NCBI GenBank assembly: GCA_033557465.1
Contig: CM066037.1
Span: 515,026,686-515,090,685 of the forward strand
Reading direction: 5' to 3'
Source of the DNA: Ichthyophis bannanicus
Taxonomy: Eukaryota; Chordata; Amphibia; Gymnophiona; Ichthyophiidae
Length of the DNA stretch: 64,000 nt
Shown: positions 41,266 through 53,764 of the stretch, piece by piece
How the letters are laid out: each line of letters starts with the position of its first letter
Numbering within the stretch: position 1 is the stretch's first letter
Position numbers and translations under genes: made by a program
The notes under the pieces: model-generated
What the model was told of the DNA's origin: nothing
The model's database searches: none
Seen by the model: only the letters and a program-made list of their open reading frames with translations

Positions 41266-44200
41266 TTGAAGAAATTATGAGTTTGCAGGTTCCAACTAGC
41301 AGACAAACTTTTAAAAAAGTCTGTATCTCTCTGCTACTAATTGCCTTTCATGTAATTCTTGGCCCACTAGTTTATTGATACTGAAGAGCACCTGCTAGGT
41401 TTTATTTATTATTATTTCACCAAGCCCTATTTAACCGTTCACATTTTATTTTTAGCAGCCTAACTGTAACGTTTGCTGACCTCTTTCAAATAAGATACTT
41501 ATGTTAGTAATTTTTAACTATTTAACAAAATGGGCTGGGCTTTCACATTTTTGGGTATGTTGACTAAATGTAGTAGTTTATCGCGTGTTTAGCCACAAAA
41601 CGTAGCACGGAGGTGGCATCATACCCATGCAAACTGATGGCGGCATACATGGCATGTCCATATGCAGTTAGCATACCCAGCGGCATACACACATGACGCT
41701 ACGCCATTAGCTGCAATTTCAAGGGTGCAGTTACCACCAACCACTGAGATGGAAAGAAACGCACACCTGTGCTGTCTGCAACTGACGGTGAGCTCAGTAA
41801 TCACCCTCACTCCACTCCTAACCCTCCCAGTCTCCACCATAACCTGTGCTAAGTGATTGGTGTGGGATTTTTAGCACAGCCACATTTTAGCTCATAGGAA
41901 CGGTTACCACGGCAAGCTTAATGCGCAGTAAACCCCACGCTAAGCCTTAGCACAGTTTAGCAAATATGTTGCTTTATTTTTTTCTTTCACGTGTATCTTT
42001 ATGATTCTAATAAGTTTGATTATAGATTTGTTTTTGGCCTGGTAAAGTGTGTTCAGCCCTTACACATGGCCAGAAAGTCCACTTCATAACATCAATTGTA
42101 AACTACGATCCTCAATCTATCGAGGACTTGCCAACGAGTAGCTGTATAGAAATGAGAAGTTGTAGTAATAGTAGTATTGGTATTAGTAGAACTAGCGATA
42201 AATTCAGCAATAGGTTATTCAGTCCACTAGTATTAGGGCTATCTAGGACTGTGCCAAAGGGTGTGTCAGGCCAAGAAGCCCAACAAGAGTGAGTTCCTCC
42301 ATGCAGCTGGGGAGTGGGAAGTGTCAGATTTATGAGTTGACAGCACATTTCTAGCTTTGCAAGTTTCTGTGGCTATCTAATTTTTCAACCAACTAAGTTT
42401 ACATTTTATCATTACAAAAGTCAAGAAATGAATGAGAGGAATTCTACAATGAGAAATGCTGTGGTTATAAGGGACCCCTTTGTTAGCGTGGTCTTGCCAC
42501 TGTGCCGCTCATTGCTAAGCAACTACCAAGTGATTGCTTTTATTTTATTTGCAGCTTCTATTCAATTCATCTTCCAGTGTTCTTATTGCCAATGGATTGA
42601 CTGCCAAGTTCAATGTTTATTCCTTAATATATAAATGGATTTCATCGCAAAAAAAATATGATCTTGCTTATATTGTCGGAAGAAGCCAATTGCCATCTTT
42701 TTCTTCTGGAATGAACAATTTATTCTAGATTACATAAATCATGTTACATACTGAAACATATTAGTTCTAAAACAGAGCGCGCATTTCACGTGAGCATGCC
42801 CAAGACTTCGACAACACAGTCTCTCTAGAAGCTATGACCATGGAAAGCTGCGCTGCCATCTTCAGGATGAGACGCTAACAGTCCACTCCATGCTCATTGG
42901 AAATAAACTGCAGACTTGGGGATGTGCGAACAGGTGAGACCCTCCTTGTGTTCCTGACATGAGAGGAGCCCCCTCATTCACAGCAGTGGGCAAGACGCAA
43001 CCCTCTGCCTGGAATCTGTATGATTTTTCTTGGTCATAGTATTAAGGTATCTATAACGGTTTTTTGGAATGTCATCTTTAAATAATATCATTATTTCTTA
43101 CTTGGGAGATGTTTTATTTTCACTTACAAGGGCAGACGTAGGGTCATGCTTTTTTAATGATTAGATCATTTCTCAGCTGACTGAACCCAATCCCTTAATC
43201 CTTAAAAGTACTGCGGATTCTCTGTTCTCTCAGCAGTATCAGTTAACAAGGGCAAAGGTGATTTGCTGCAGGCTTCAGCATTACCAAAGTCAAATAACAT
43301 GTTACTGCAGACTCCTTTTCATGTTATACTAAATCCTTCAAGAGAGAAAAACAATGGAAAATGCAGTAGCCATTCTCTCTACACAGACTGGTGTGTCTCC
43401 TCTTTCTCTAACGTCTTCGCTCTATTCATCCCATCGAGCAATTTAGCTCTGAGTTACAGGTAGCCCATTCATTTCTCTCCAAAACATAAGGCTAGTAATG
43501 AATATTTGGCCATTCGACCGAAAATGGCTGGGCAAAATGATAGCCCAGGATTCTTCTCCTTTTGATTTCAAAACAGGTCAGCCTAAAACAACCTAAGAAT
43601 GTGGGTCCCAAAACATCTTCCACCTTCTCCTTGACAAGAAGAAGGCATCAAAGGAGACAAACCGTGTCTTATAGCAGATTCGCATGCTAGTGCACACTGT
43701 TCACACGCTAACTCCATGTTCTGTTATAGGGTGAGAAAAGGGCACAGTAACTTGCTGCTTGCTGTCACTGATTCATTTACGAGTAGTGCAGATGGACTTA
43801 CAAATGAGGTTGCTCAGCTCTAGGGTAAAAGTTTGTTCTATGTTGTAACTGTATAGTAAGATACTTGGAATAACTCCTAACGTTTACTGCCCAGACTTTG
43901 CACTCAGTGCTTTAATAGAAAGGCCTCAATGTCTTTTTGAATAAAGCATTTTCCAGTCTCTCAGCTATACACCAATCATAGTAAATGTTCTGAGCATCCC
44001 CTCACTAAAAGACTGGGCCTGCATAAAGAGATTCGGGGTGAGTCTGACAATTTTATTCCATTAGATTCAGTGCTTGCCTAAGCGCCTTATTCTGCAGCAC
44101 CCGCAAGACACTGAAAAACAAATTGCAGGCAGAAAACGGTTACGTATATTTTGAGAATCCCCGTTAAAAAAAAATAAGTACAAACTAGACAACATCCACC

Positions 44201-44659
44201 AATACCTCCATTCAGAGCCCAGCACTCTAGTTTAGCTTCTGACATTTCATTCTCTGCCAATGTTTTTAGTTGTCCCCTCATCTCTTGTTACAATTTATTG
44301 AAGCAGACTGTTGCTGAAGAAGTCATTATGGGTAATTAGTGGTGGTCTCTAATTTTTTTGTTGAAAATACTTGCAAAGCGGTAGGCACCATTAGAAAAGC
44401 TCTTGGAATCGAGGGTAGTGCTGAGTAAAGATCGGTCGGACACTGCAGCACCGAGACAGCGTTTGCAGCCTGATGGATGGCGTGCATAAGACAGTGGACG
44501 GGGTAAATATAAGCTGGTAATCTTTTGGATTTGCCAGCGGCATCTCGAGGAGCTGGTTGAAAGAGCTGGAGATAGATGGGTTGGCGTTGAACGGATTTAT
44601 TTCATTCTTAGAAGGGTGGGTGCAGTACGTGGTCTGGGGAGATGAATTGTGAGTGGAAT
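41266..44659. other. No recognised gene; possible MITE at 41,560-41,960
   Basis: 41,575-41,960 has GCGTGTTTAGCCACAAAACG at one side and TAAGCCTTAGCACAGTTTAG at the other, partly inverted, resembling MITEs at 46,400 and 60,357. 42,150-42,200 is a degenerate AGT-rich microsatellite. 42,720-44,659 shows nothing I can identify. Confidence 0.3.
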
Positions 44660-44880
44660 GGGTCATGAACTCTGGAGTCCAACAGGTTATCAGTGTTATC
44701 ACCTTCTTTGTTTGATATCTTTGTGGCCCCACTGTGTGCTGTGTTAGAATCTGCTGGTCTGAAGTTTCATCGTTATGCAGAGGACACTGAAATCTTTGTT
44801 CCGCTATTGCTGGGAGACTTGGAGAGATTTCAACAGCTTAATGGAAAGTTGCAGGTAGGAGCCAATTGGTGGAGGCATAA
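44660..44880 (+). mobile_element. LINE reverse transcriptase fragment
   Basis: Reads L-S-P-S-L-F-D-I-F-V-A-P-L-C-A-V-L-E-S-A, then F-H-R-Y-A-E-D-T-E-I-F-V, the RT palm of a Jockey/L2/Rex-like LINE. The catalytic Y-A-D-D is Y-A-E-D here, and the fragment is ~70 codons. No copy of this subfamily is seen elsewhere in the window. Confidence 0.7.
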
Positions 44881-44904
44881 TAGTTGTTGCTTGGGGAGGG
44901 AGAG

Positions 44905-45345
44905 GAGGTTATTTTAGAAGCCTTATTCACCATTCCTACATGGAAAACCTGGCATTTACACATGGAAATGGCATCCGCATGTAAACGGAGATTTTATAAA
45001 GGACTAAATTTCATGTGGATGTCCATAAAACATAGAAATCATAAGGGAGTATGTGGGGGCATGGTTAGGGTGTGGCCTGGGTAGATCAGAAATCTACATG
45101 CATGTATACCCCATTTCATATAGAGAATGCACGTGTATGACCAAAATTATTCTTGCCGGGATTTACAGCTCTTCCCTGGCACATAATGGTTTTTAAAAAG
45201 TGCTCATTTCAGCCAGTTCTTTACAGTAGGGATTGAAGTGCTTATCCTTCATAATTCCCCATTGTATATTCCCCCATCCAAATTGAAATAAATTAAAGAT
45301 GGTGGCCTTTAAATGTTTAGGTTTGCAAAATACATACTTACAGTG
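44905..45345 (+). repeat. Unclassified interspersed repeat, full copy
   Basis: Starts TTTTAGAAGCCTTATTCACC and passes GTTAGGGTGTGGCCTGGGTA, CCCATTTCATATAGAGAATG, GGTTTTTAAAAAGTGCTCAT and CAGCCAGTTCTTTACAG. Same order of blocks as 48,085-48,475 and the split copy at 11,185-12,560. No ORF. Probably a nonautonomous DNA element. Confidence 0.7.
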
Positions 45346-46215
45346 TAAGTGCAGCACTTACATGTATAAGTTGTCGAGTTGCCTCCTGTGATGGGATCTA
45401 TAAAATGTTACCCATCCTGTTCCAAAGAGATTACCAGCAGTCTCCTGTATGTAAGAGAGTCTGCAGCCCAGAGTTCAGGGCTGGGAGGGCGTGGCTCACA
45501 AGGAGAGGTTAAGAACCCAGCAGGCTGCAGGAGTGAGAGAGGCCCGTGGAGCCAGAAGTCTTTCCAAGGTAAGTCGTGCAGAGGTAGGAACTTTTATTAG
45601 GGCTGGAGGAAGGGCCGGAAGAACCAAATTTAGGAACTCTTTTCCTCCAGCACTTCACCGACCCAGATGCCATCTCACAGCCTGTCACACTCAGGAACCA
45701 GGCTGACATCCCCAAAGCATCCACTGTGCCCATTTTCAGCCCCACCCTCTAGACTCCAAAACCCCGGCAGGAACAATGTATACCTACTCTAACCTGCCAA
45801 TCTGTATATAGTAGGGCCAACCTGTAAATAGTTGTGAGCTGCCCACGTAGCCAGTGACAGCCAGTGTTGTCTGTACATAGTTACCCTGTTAGCCTTGTTA
45901 GAAACCCCTGTTCATTGTAAGTCCAGTGTAGGTCCTGCTTGCACTGCACAAATTTGTTTTCTGTAAACCGTGCTGATTTTAAAGAACGCGGTATAAAAAA
46001 GATGTTAAATAAATAAATAGACCAGCTTGTGGAGGTTTAACAAGCTGGGACAGAAGTAAAATTGCTTTTGTTTTCCCTGAACTGCTGCCTGTTCTGGGTT
46101 TTGCTTTGGGGAGGTTTAACAAGCTGAAAAGAAGTAAAGCTACTTTTGTTTTCCCTGATCTGTTGTCTGGCCTGTGTTGTACAGGAACCCATTCCCACCA
46201 CACGCCACACTACCA
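45346..46215 (+). repeat. Unidentified retroelement-like segment with 79-bp duplication
   Basis: 45,955-46,018 ends as an L2-type or LTR-type 3' end (GAACGCGGTATAAAAAAGAT, then AAATAAATAAATAG). It is followed by two copies of GGAGGTTTAACAAGCTG at 46,031 and 46,110 (79-bp period), each with GTTTTCCCTGA. The upstream part holds CCAAGGTAAGTCG near 45,563, which looks like a splice donor. A degenerate LTR is possible, but I cannot set its ends. Confidence 0.4.
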
Positions 46216-46772
46216 CACCCCCATGTGTAGATTTATTCTAGAATAAGATCCATATCTGGCAGAGTCTTTTCTAAAATACCACCGGAAATGTATATGTGCC
46301 GACCTTGATGTCTCAATTTCAATCTCCACCTGCTATCTAAAATTTACCTTCACATGCCTCAGACAGAGGCGATATGGTTTGGAAGGTAGATGTGTGAAGG
46401 AACCATGTTCCCAGCATTTAACGTGCAACGGGCTACCTTAATGTGGGTGCACGTGAAGACACCTATAGAGGTCTCGTTAGGTGTACTCCTACTAATTTCC
46501 ACATTGCCCTCACAGTAGTAGCACTATGCTCTTTGTGCCCATTCTTCCCCCCATCGCATCATAGGTGATGACCATGCAATTTACCATGTGGTTGCTCACA
46601 TGCCCTGACACTAGTTTCCCAGCTGCAAGTTGCCACACGTTAAACACACATTAACCAGCTGCTGAACTTTAGTTAAAGGGGCCCTAAATCTACTAAATGA
46701 ATGAGATTTAAGGCCTCTGTGTACATCCAGTTATATGAACTGGACAGGGACTGAAATTTCCTCTGCTGTCCT
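46216..46772. other. No gene; MITE-like palindromic segment
   Basis: 46,400-46,690 shows partly inverted edges (GCATTTAACGTGCAACGGGC against CACACGTTAAACACAC) and GGGGCCC at the right edge, like other MITE-like stretches here. No target duplication fixed. Confidence 0.4.
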
Positions 46773-47123
46773 CAGGCCCAGTGCAAGGATTGGAGGCACC
46801 CTAGGTGTGCCCTGCATCCTGCCACCTCCCTTAGCCCCCCTGCTCTTATTGCCACTCCTCTCCAGGGCCTGCAGTGGCAGCAATAACTCCCAAACTGCAA
46901 CACAGCTCTTACCGACACACACCAGCCCCACGTCGCGGTTTCTTTCTTCTGTTTCTGCTCAGAAGTGGCAGATCATAAGTGAAGGAAAGCATGATGGAGC
47001 AGCAGAGTGTGTTGGTAAGTGCTGTATTACAGTTTGGGAGCCAGCAGCAGTGGCAATGGGCACCCCCAGACAGCTGATGCTCTAGGCACCTGCCTAATTT
47101 GCCTAATGGTACCGCCAGCCCAG
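46773..47123. mobile_element. hAT-like nonautonomous element, 351 bp
   Basis: Left end CAGGCCCAGTGC with CACCCTAGGTG inside; right end CCTAATGGTACCGCCAGCCCAG with CTAGGCACCTGCC inside, giving inverted subterminal similarity. Outside lie GCTGTCCT (46,765-46,772) and GCTATCCT (47,124-47,131), an 8-bp duplication matching at 7 of 8. The GCGGTACCATTAGGCA-type end is typical of vertebrate hAT MITEs. Plus-strand frame 46,735-47,085 is not coding in my view. Confidence 0.7.
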
Positions 47124-47789
47124 GCTATCCTGTGTAATATTTGGTTACAGTGAGTCTACGCCTGCCTGCAGGGTTCCAGGTATTATTTCCTGTTAGCCTT
47201 TCCCAAAAGAATGAAAAGCACCGAGTCCTAATTTCTAAATTGCCTATCCAAGAGAGTATAAATGGCCAGCAACACATTTCTCTCCCATAAAACATAATAT
47301 CTCTACAAGTGATTCTGCAGTTAATGAACCGTAGACTTTTGGGGAAGAAGCAACAGTGTAAACAGCTAATGTTCTGTCTCATCCGCTGTGAGGCCTCCTC
47401 TCCACATGCAGACATGGGGCGTGAGTCAATCTGTAACCAAGAAATCCACCTGATGCGAACTAGAGATGTGTGAAAACAAAATCATTTCTCAGCTACAGTA
47501 GCTCTGTGTAGGTCAACTTATATATTAGGTAGATACTCACTTTCTAACCTCATTTGTATTTTGTACGGTTTAGAATTTTTTTTTTTCATTTCCTCAACAG
47601 ATAAACTGGGCAGTTTATCTGGCAATTTATGAGAGATATGAGTGAGAAAAATAATAACCTAAAATCTTTTATTGCCTGGATATTTACCATAGGCATGGGG
47701 GTAACTGAATCACAATTTGGGAATGGATTACAGGAATCCAAGAAAACTAGTTTGTTTGGAGTTCTTTTGCAGACCTTTGTTATTTACCT
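47124..47789. other. No recognised feature
   Basis: Nothing beyond low-information ORFs and a T run at 47,577-47,587. Confidence 0.35.
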
Positions 47790-48005
47790 CACACCTTCTA
47801 GCAGTTACATTCAGGTATAGTAGGAATTTCCTTGGTCCCGGAGAGCTTACAAACGTTTGTACCTGAGGCAATGGGGGTTAAGTGGCTTGCACAAGGCCAC
47901 AAACACTTCCAAGAGGATTTGGACCATGGCCTCTTTGATCACCAGGCCGCTGCTGTAACCATTGGGCTCCTCCTCTACCTCCATAGGCTACTCTTTTACT
48001 GTGGG
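47790..48005 (+). mobile_element. L2/MIR-like ancient repeat fragment
   Basis: Contains GGGGTTAAGTGGCTTGCACA followed by AGGCCAC, then TTGGACCATGGCC and GCTGTAACCATTGGGC. This order matches the conserved 3' region shared by L2 LINEs and MIR-type SINEs (GTGACTTGCCCAAGG, then TAACCA). I cannot tell the two apart here. Confidence 0.6.
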
Positions 48006-48084
48006 CCTGAGCAAGCAGTTTCCACACACAAAAATGCCCTTTAACTACTTAGCACACCTTAGTAGCAGGGCCCCTAAGGTGGTG

Positions 48085-48475
48085 ATTTTTAGAAGCCTTA
48101 TTTGCAATTTCGACATGTATCATTAGGCATGTGCACTCGTAAATAGCAACCACGTATAAATAGGTATTTTGGAAAGGGTCATTTTACACATGGATATCCT
48201 TTGCTACGTGGAAGATGCAAGCAGGCATGTCAGGAAGGGGTTAGGATGTGGCCAGGGCAGGTCAAAACTCTGCATGTGTATTATCCATTTCATATAAGGA
48301 ATACACAAATATGACCAACAATGTCCGCGTCAGGATTTACACTGTCTCCCTGGCATATTTAGGTTTTAAAAAGTGTTCATTTCAGCCAGCCCTTTACAGG
48401 CGGGATTTCCTTCTTAATCCTGTTAATTATCCCCCCCCCCCCTCCAAATTGAAATTAGATAAAGATAGGGGCATC
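48085..48475 (+). repeat. Unclassified interspersed repeat, third copy
   Basis: TTTTTAGAAGCCTTATTTGC, then GTTAGGATGTGGCCAGGGCA, TTTAGGTTTTAAAAAGTG and a C run at 48,431-48,442. Colinear with 44,905-45,345. Confidence 0.7.
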
Positions 48476-48876
48476 AGAAGTTAAGAGGTGACAGGGGCAG
48501 CAGAACACCATTTTGGTTAGAGGGGCCAAACAAACCAATCTCCAGCCCTACTACAAGCTCCCTATTGCTGATGCTGTGTTGCGCAAATTGTTGGTGGGGC
48601 CATGGACCTTGTGGCCTACCCCCTCTGCTGCCTATATGTCAAAGTTGTGAATTCCAGCACACATGTATGTTGGCCACGTTTTCCATTGCTTTGTCCCCTG
48701 TTTACAACTGCAAAATGGTTCCTTCAACTCCCTGTATTGGCACGTACATCCGCACGCCTACACCTTCATGTTCAGTATTTTAGAAAAGGCTCCAAGTTTA
48801 GCAGAGGACAGAGCACAAAAAAGAGTGAAATAGGAGGAACCCTATTTCACTGCTCTAAAAATTTTTTTAATGATGG
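48476..48876. other. No recognised feature
   Basis: Unremarkable sequence up to the 15-bp direct repeat. A minor palindrome lies near 48,826-48,850 (GAAATAGG...CCTATTTC). Confidence 0.35.
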
Positions 48877-48891
48877 CACACATGAAAATCT
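48877..48891 (+). repeat. 15-bp flanking direct repeat, left
   Basis: CACACATGAAAATCT, identical to 60,059-60,073 in the same orientation. It brackets the palindromic element and its nested LINEs, so it is probably a target-site duplication. Confidence 0.65.
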
Positions 48892-49329
48892 ACAGTCCAA
48901 AGGAAGCACCCACACCTGTGAACGTCCAACAAAGAGTATAAGGAACGAGGTGACAAATCACACCATGAAAGAACAAATAGAGATTTTATAGGAGTGTCAA
49001 TAGGTCCCATCCTACACGTCCATGTTTTGGCAAAGAACCTACATCAGGGGCTTAGGATTTGCTCAAGGGTAAGAGACAGTCAATAATGGACACAATGGGC
49101 CCGATTCTGAGATGCTGGTTGGGGGCTGCCCTGCACTGCCTGTAAATTCCGTTGTTATCTCAGTGCTGGAATAACTCTTGCTGCTTGGTCTTTTTGACTC
49201 CATTACTGTTTGTATTAACATACTGCATAGCCATTGACTCTACTGTGGCTTGTATTCATAACTACACTGCACTGCTGCTTCTCTGCTTGTTAGATAACAT
49301 TTGCTGCTAAGCCTCTTTCAGTGCCTTCT

Positions 49330-52300
49330 ATGGCGCCACTTCACATTGTCTTCCCTTCCCTCACTTTCCCTAATTATTTCCCCTTCTACCAGCATCGTTA
49401 CTCCTTCACTCCTCACCCCTCCCCTACCACTCTTACTGCCCCCTCCATTCTATCTTCTACCCTACCATCAGCTCTCCAGCTTCATCACTCTCTCCCTCTC
49501 ATCCAACCTTTACCACTCTCTCTAAGGCTATCTCTCCCTCGTTTCTGCCACACTGTCTACTCTCTACCCCGTACTCTGCTACTTATTCTCCTCCTCTCAG
49601 CCGGTGATATCAACCCTAATCCTGGCCCCCCTAGATTTCTCTCTCACTCTGAGAAATGGTCCTCTCGCAACATGTCTAATCTTATCAATATCCCTCTCCT
49701 TTCCCCTTCTGCTCTCCCTTTCTCTTGTACCTTGTGGAACGCACACTCTGTCTCTTCTAAACTTGCTTTTATTCATGATCTTTTTATCTCTAATGCCCTA
49801 CACCTCCTTGCTTTAACAGAGACCTGGCTTCTCCCAGATGACACCGCTTCTTCGGCCGCTCTCTGTCATGCGGGCTTTCAGTTCTTCCACACACCTCGTC
49901 TCACTGGTCGTGTCAGTGGTGTTGGGCTTTTACTTTCTCCCTCCTGCCAAATCCAACCCCTCATCCTACATCAGTCTCACTCCTTTCTCTCTTTCGAAGT
50001 CCATTCCATCCGTCTTTTCACTCCACTTCCTCTCCATGTTGCTGTTATTTATCGTCCTCCTGATGTGTCTGCTTCTTCCTTTCTCTCCGACTTTGACTCT
50101 TGGCTATCCGTCTTTCTTGTCTCCTCCTCCCCCACTCTTATTCTTGGGGATTTCAACTTTCATGTTGATGGCCCCACTGATCCTCATGCTTCAAAACTTC
50201 TCTCCCTTACCTCCTCGTTTGACTTCCAACTCTGCTCCATTGCCCCACTCACCAGCTTGGTCACTGCCTGGACCTGATATTCTTTTCTAACTGCTTACCC
50301 TCTAACTTCTGTAACTCAGTTCTTCCCTTATCTGATCATCACCTCTTAAGCCTTATAATTCATCACCCACCGCCTCAGCCTCATCTTATCTCATCCAACC
50401 TATTTAGGAACCTTCATGCTATTGATCCCTTAGCTCTCTCTTCCGCCATTTCTTCACCTCTTTCTTCCACTTTGTTATCTAATTCCGTTGATGAGGCAGT
50501 ATCCTCCTATAATGCTGCACTTTCCTCGGCCTTGGATGCTCTTGCCCCACCTATCCCACATCCTGTGAGGTGCTCTTCACCCCAGCCCTGGCTCTCATCT
50601 ACTACTCGCTATCTCCGTTCCTGTGCCTGCTCAGCTGAGCGTGTGTGGCTCAAATCCCGTTCCCATGCTGACTTTCTACACTTCAAATTCATGCTTGTCT
50701 CTTTCCAGTCAGCCATTGCTCTTGCTAAACAAGACTACTACATCCATTTGACCAACTCCCTTACCTCTGATCCTCATCGTCTCTTTACTACTCTTAGTTC
50801 TTTCCTCAAGGTACCTCCACCTCCAGTACCTCCCTCACTTCCGGCCCAAACCCTGGATGACTACTTCCATGATAAAATCCATAGGATCACCCTCCAATTC
50901 CCCACTATTCCATCTACTTCATCTACTTCCCCCCTTCACTCTCTACCCTCCCCCCTACCTCTGCTACCTTTTCTCTTCCTTCCATACCATCTCTGATGAG
51001 GAAACCACACTCCTTCTTTCCTTCTCCAAACTCACCACCTTTTCTTCTGATCCTATCCCCAACCACCTCCTAAGCCCCAACTTTTCTGCCGTTGTGCCCT
51101 CCATCTCTTATATTCTCAACCTATCGCTCTCCACTGCAATTTTCCCTGCAGACTTCAAGCATGCTGTGATCACTCCCCTCCTCAAGAAGCCCTCACTTGA
51201 TCCCACCTGTCCTTCTAACTATCGACCTATCTCTCTTCTTCCCTTCATATCTAAACTACTTGAACATGCTGTCCACTGCCGTTGCCTTGACTTCCTCTCC
51301 TCTCATGCCCTCCTGGATCCCTCACAGCTGGCTTTCGTCCCTTACACTCTACTGAAACGGCTCTTACCAGAGTCTCCAGTGACTTGATCCTGGCGAAATC
51401 CAAGGGTCTCTACTCTGTTCTCATCCTTCTTGACCTCTCTGCTGCTTTTGACACTGTTAACCACAGCCTTCTCCTTGTTACCCTGTCTTCGCTTGGCTTT
51501 AGCAGCTCTGTTCTATCTTGGTTCTCCTCCTACCTCTCCCATCGCTCTTTCAGTGTGTGTTCTGGTGGCTCCTCCTCCTCTGCTCCCCCGCTCCCAGTTG
51601 GAGTCCCCCAGGGATCCGTCCTGGGTCCGCTCCTTTTCTCTCTCTATACCCAGTCTCTTGGTGTGCTTATCTCCTCCCATGGCTTTCAGTACCATCTTTA
51701 TGCCAATGACTCCCAAATCTACCTTTCTACACCTGATACCTCTCCGGTTATCCAGACCAGGATCTCTGCCTGCCTTTCCAACATTGCTGCCTGGATGTCT
51801 CACTGCCGTCTGAAGCTGAATATGGCCAAGACTGAACTCCTTATCTTTCTCCCCAAAACCTCCCCTCCTCTTCCTCCTTTCTCAGTCTCTGTGGAAAACT
51901 CGGTAATCCCTCTTGTTTCCTCGGCCTACAATCTGGGGGTTTTCTTTGACTCTTCTCTCTCGTTCTCTATACATATCCAGCTCATAGCTAAGACCTGCCG
52001 TTTCTTTCTCTATAATATCGATAAGATCCGCCCCTTCCTTTCTGAGCATACTACTAAAACCCTTATTCACTCCTTAGTCACCTCTCGTTTTGACTACTGC
52101 AACCTGCTCCTTGCCGGTCTCCCTCTGTGTCATCTCTTTCCCCTTCAATCTATTCAACATTCTGCTGCGCGACTAATCTTCCATCAGTCTCACTATACCC
52201 ACATTACTCCTCTTCTCAAGTCACTTCACTGGCTCTCTGTCCGCTTTCGAATCCAATTCAAACTTCTCCTCCTGACCTTTAAGTGCATTCACTCTGCGGC

Positions 52301-52445
52301 TCCTCACTACCTTTCATCTCTTATCTCTCCTTACATTCCCTCTCGGGAACTCCGCTCTTCTAACAAACTACTTCTGTCTATGCCCTTCACTTCTATTGCT
52401 AACTCCAGACTTTGCTCCTTTCATCTTGCTGCACCTTATGCCTAG
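49330..52445 (+). pseudogene. L2-like ORF2: leader, endonuclease, reverse transcriptase
   Basis: Begins with ATG at 49,330. A Pro/Ser/Leu-rich leader of ~98 codons ends in L-L-L-I-L-L-L-S-A-G-D-I-N-P-N-P-G-P. The endonuclease follows with W-N-A-H-S-V, L-T-E-T-W-L, Y-R-P-P-D and L-G-D-F-N-F (to ~50,240), then a frameshift near L-G-H-C-L-D-L-I-F. The middle region (to 50,994) shifts again into N-Y-R-P-I-S-L-L-P-F (51,210) and then into the RT palm with A-A-F-D-T-V-N-H and [10 protein letters not shown]. The catalytic box reads Y-A-N-D-S instead of Y-A-D-D, so RT would be dead. H-W-L-S-V and S-F-H-L-A-A-P-Y-A end it. Confidence 0.82.
49603..49629 (+). other. 2A-like ribosome-skipping motif
   Basis: Encodes G-D-I-N-P-N-P-G-P directly after a Leu-rich stretch, the layout of 2A peptides (D-x-E-x-N-P-G-P), where the ribosome skips the last Gly-Pro bond. 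2A-like sequences are known at the N-terminus of ORF2 in some non-LTR retrotransposons. Here the usual Glu is Asn, so activity may be reduced or absent. If active, it would release the leader from the endonuclease/RT. Confidence 0.6.
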
Positions 52446-53323
52446 AACATGCTACCGGTGTCTATACGCCAGGCTCCCTCTCTAGCCCTCTTTAAATCCA
52501 GGTCGAAATCTCACCTCTTCTCTGTTGCTTTCAGATCTTGACTTCTGTGTCGTGACTAGATTGTACGTACCGTGTGGGTTTTTGTTTTTTGTTTTTTGTC
52601 TTGTCCTGTTTGTTGCTCTGTGTTGTCTTGATTAGATTGTAAGCTCTGACGAGCAGGGACTGTCTCTTGCATGTCTGTACAGTGCTGCGTATGACTGGTA
52701 GCGCTATATAAATGCTCAATAGTAGTAGTAGTAGTAGTAGACATGCAGCCCTGCAAGCTGTCAGGACCCTATTCTCCCTCCAGCTCTCCCCGCACATCCT
52801 GAACCATAGGATGGGGAGAGCCGGCGTAGGATGGGAGGGGGCGGGATTTGGACAAAGCAGGGGCGAGCCAGCCCAGCAGGATGTACAGGGCTGATTCAGG
52901 TCGCGGCCCTGTATGTCCTGCCGGGTCAAAGAGAACATGCCACTTATTTGACCTCAAAGGTAGAATAAGCAGCACCAACACAGTGATCGGGCCCGGGGAG
53001 CCCCTTCAGGGTCAGGGTTAGGTGCAGGAGGGTGTCCCCGCCACCCGATCCAAGCCTCGGCTGGCCATCTGTGGGTCAGGCAGCATGGAAGAGGGGGGGG
53101 CAAAGTCGCAGAAGCCAGGGGAGCCTGAGGGGAAGATGTCCCCGCAGGTAGGCAGGGGCACGCTGGGCCATCCTTGGGCCCAATTCCATGTACCGCGGGA
53201 ATGTTTTGCTCCCATGCTGCAGAATCAGGTCCTAACAGACCAATCCTGCACCTTTTGGAATCAGGCTCCAGTGTCCCTGACAAAGACATACAGGTAGCCA
53301 CTTCACACAAATGTGGCAAACCT

Positions 53324-53435
53324 AAATTATAGCAGCGTATTAAGGCAAAGCTGTCTCAGAGCCTGATGCTATGAATCCTACAATTGGTAGCGTCAGGCTC
53401 TGTGAATGCTTTGTCTTAACATGTTACTATAATTT
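53324..53435. repeat. Central hairpin of the palindromic element
   Basis: AAATTATAGCAGCGTATTAAGGC on the left (first 20 bases 53,324-53,343) pairs with sequence ending 53,435 (ATGTTACTATAATTT), with CAGAGCCTGATGCTA facing TAGCGTCAGGCTCTG. Loop near 53,375-53,383. It marks the symmetry centre of the element spanning 48,892-60,058. Confidence 0.75.
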
Positions 53436-53764
53436 CCTCCCAGTGCACAGAATCGGACGTGTGGATGGTCCGGTGTGCCCCTGCTGCCTGTGGGGACATT
53501 GTCCTTATTTATTTATTTATTTTTATTTAGCAAGCATTTGTAGCCCGCTCCTTCCAGCGATCAGAAGCGGGTAGGATTACTATTGTGAAACTGCCGAATC
53601 AAGGCAGGTACAAATTTTGTTTACATACAGATTGTCAGAAAAGCACATCATACAGAGTTAACACTTCTTAGCTATGGGGGAGTTCATTTACATATATACA
53701 TAAATACATATATACAGGATAATCTTCTTGGACACAGTGGTCAGGGGCTGCTCCATCTGTGGGT

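Larger units (their letters stand above)
49106..52741 (+). mobile_element. L2-like LINE with 2A-like motif, inserted in left arm
   Basis: A 3.6-kb, near full-length element: 5' UTR 49,106-49,329, one long broken ORF 49,330-52,445, 3' UTR with TTGTAAGCTCTGACGAGCAG, and a TAG tail at 52,718-52,741. The palindromic arm is continuous across it when compared with the right arm (GGGCCTGATTCTGGGACGCA on minus 59,875-59,894). The 5' start is placed by that comparison and may be off by some bases. Confidence 0.82.

Noticed and set aside
45346..46215. Solo LTR with AATAAA at 46,010
   Set aside because: No matching TG...CA ends or duplication could be found, so left as unidentified.
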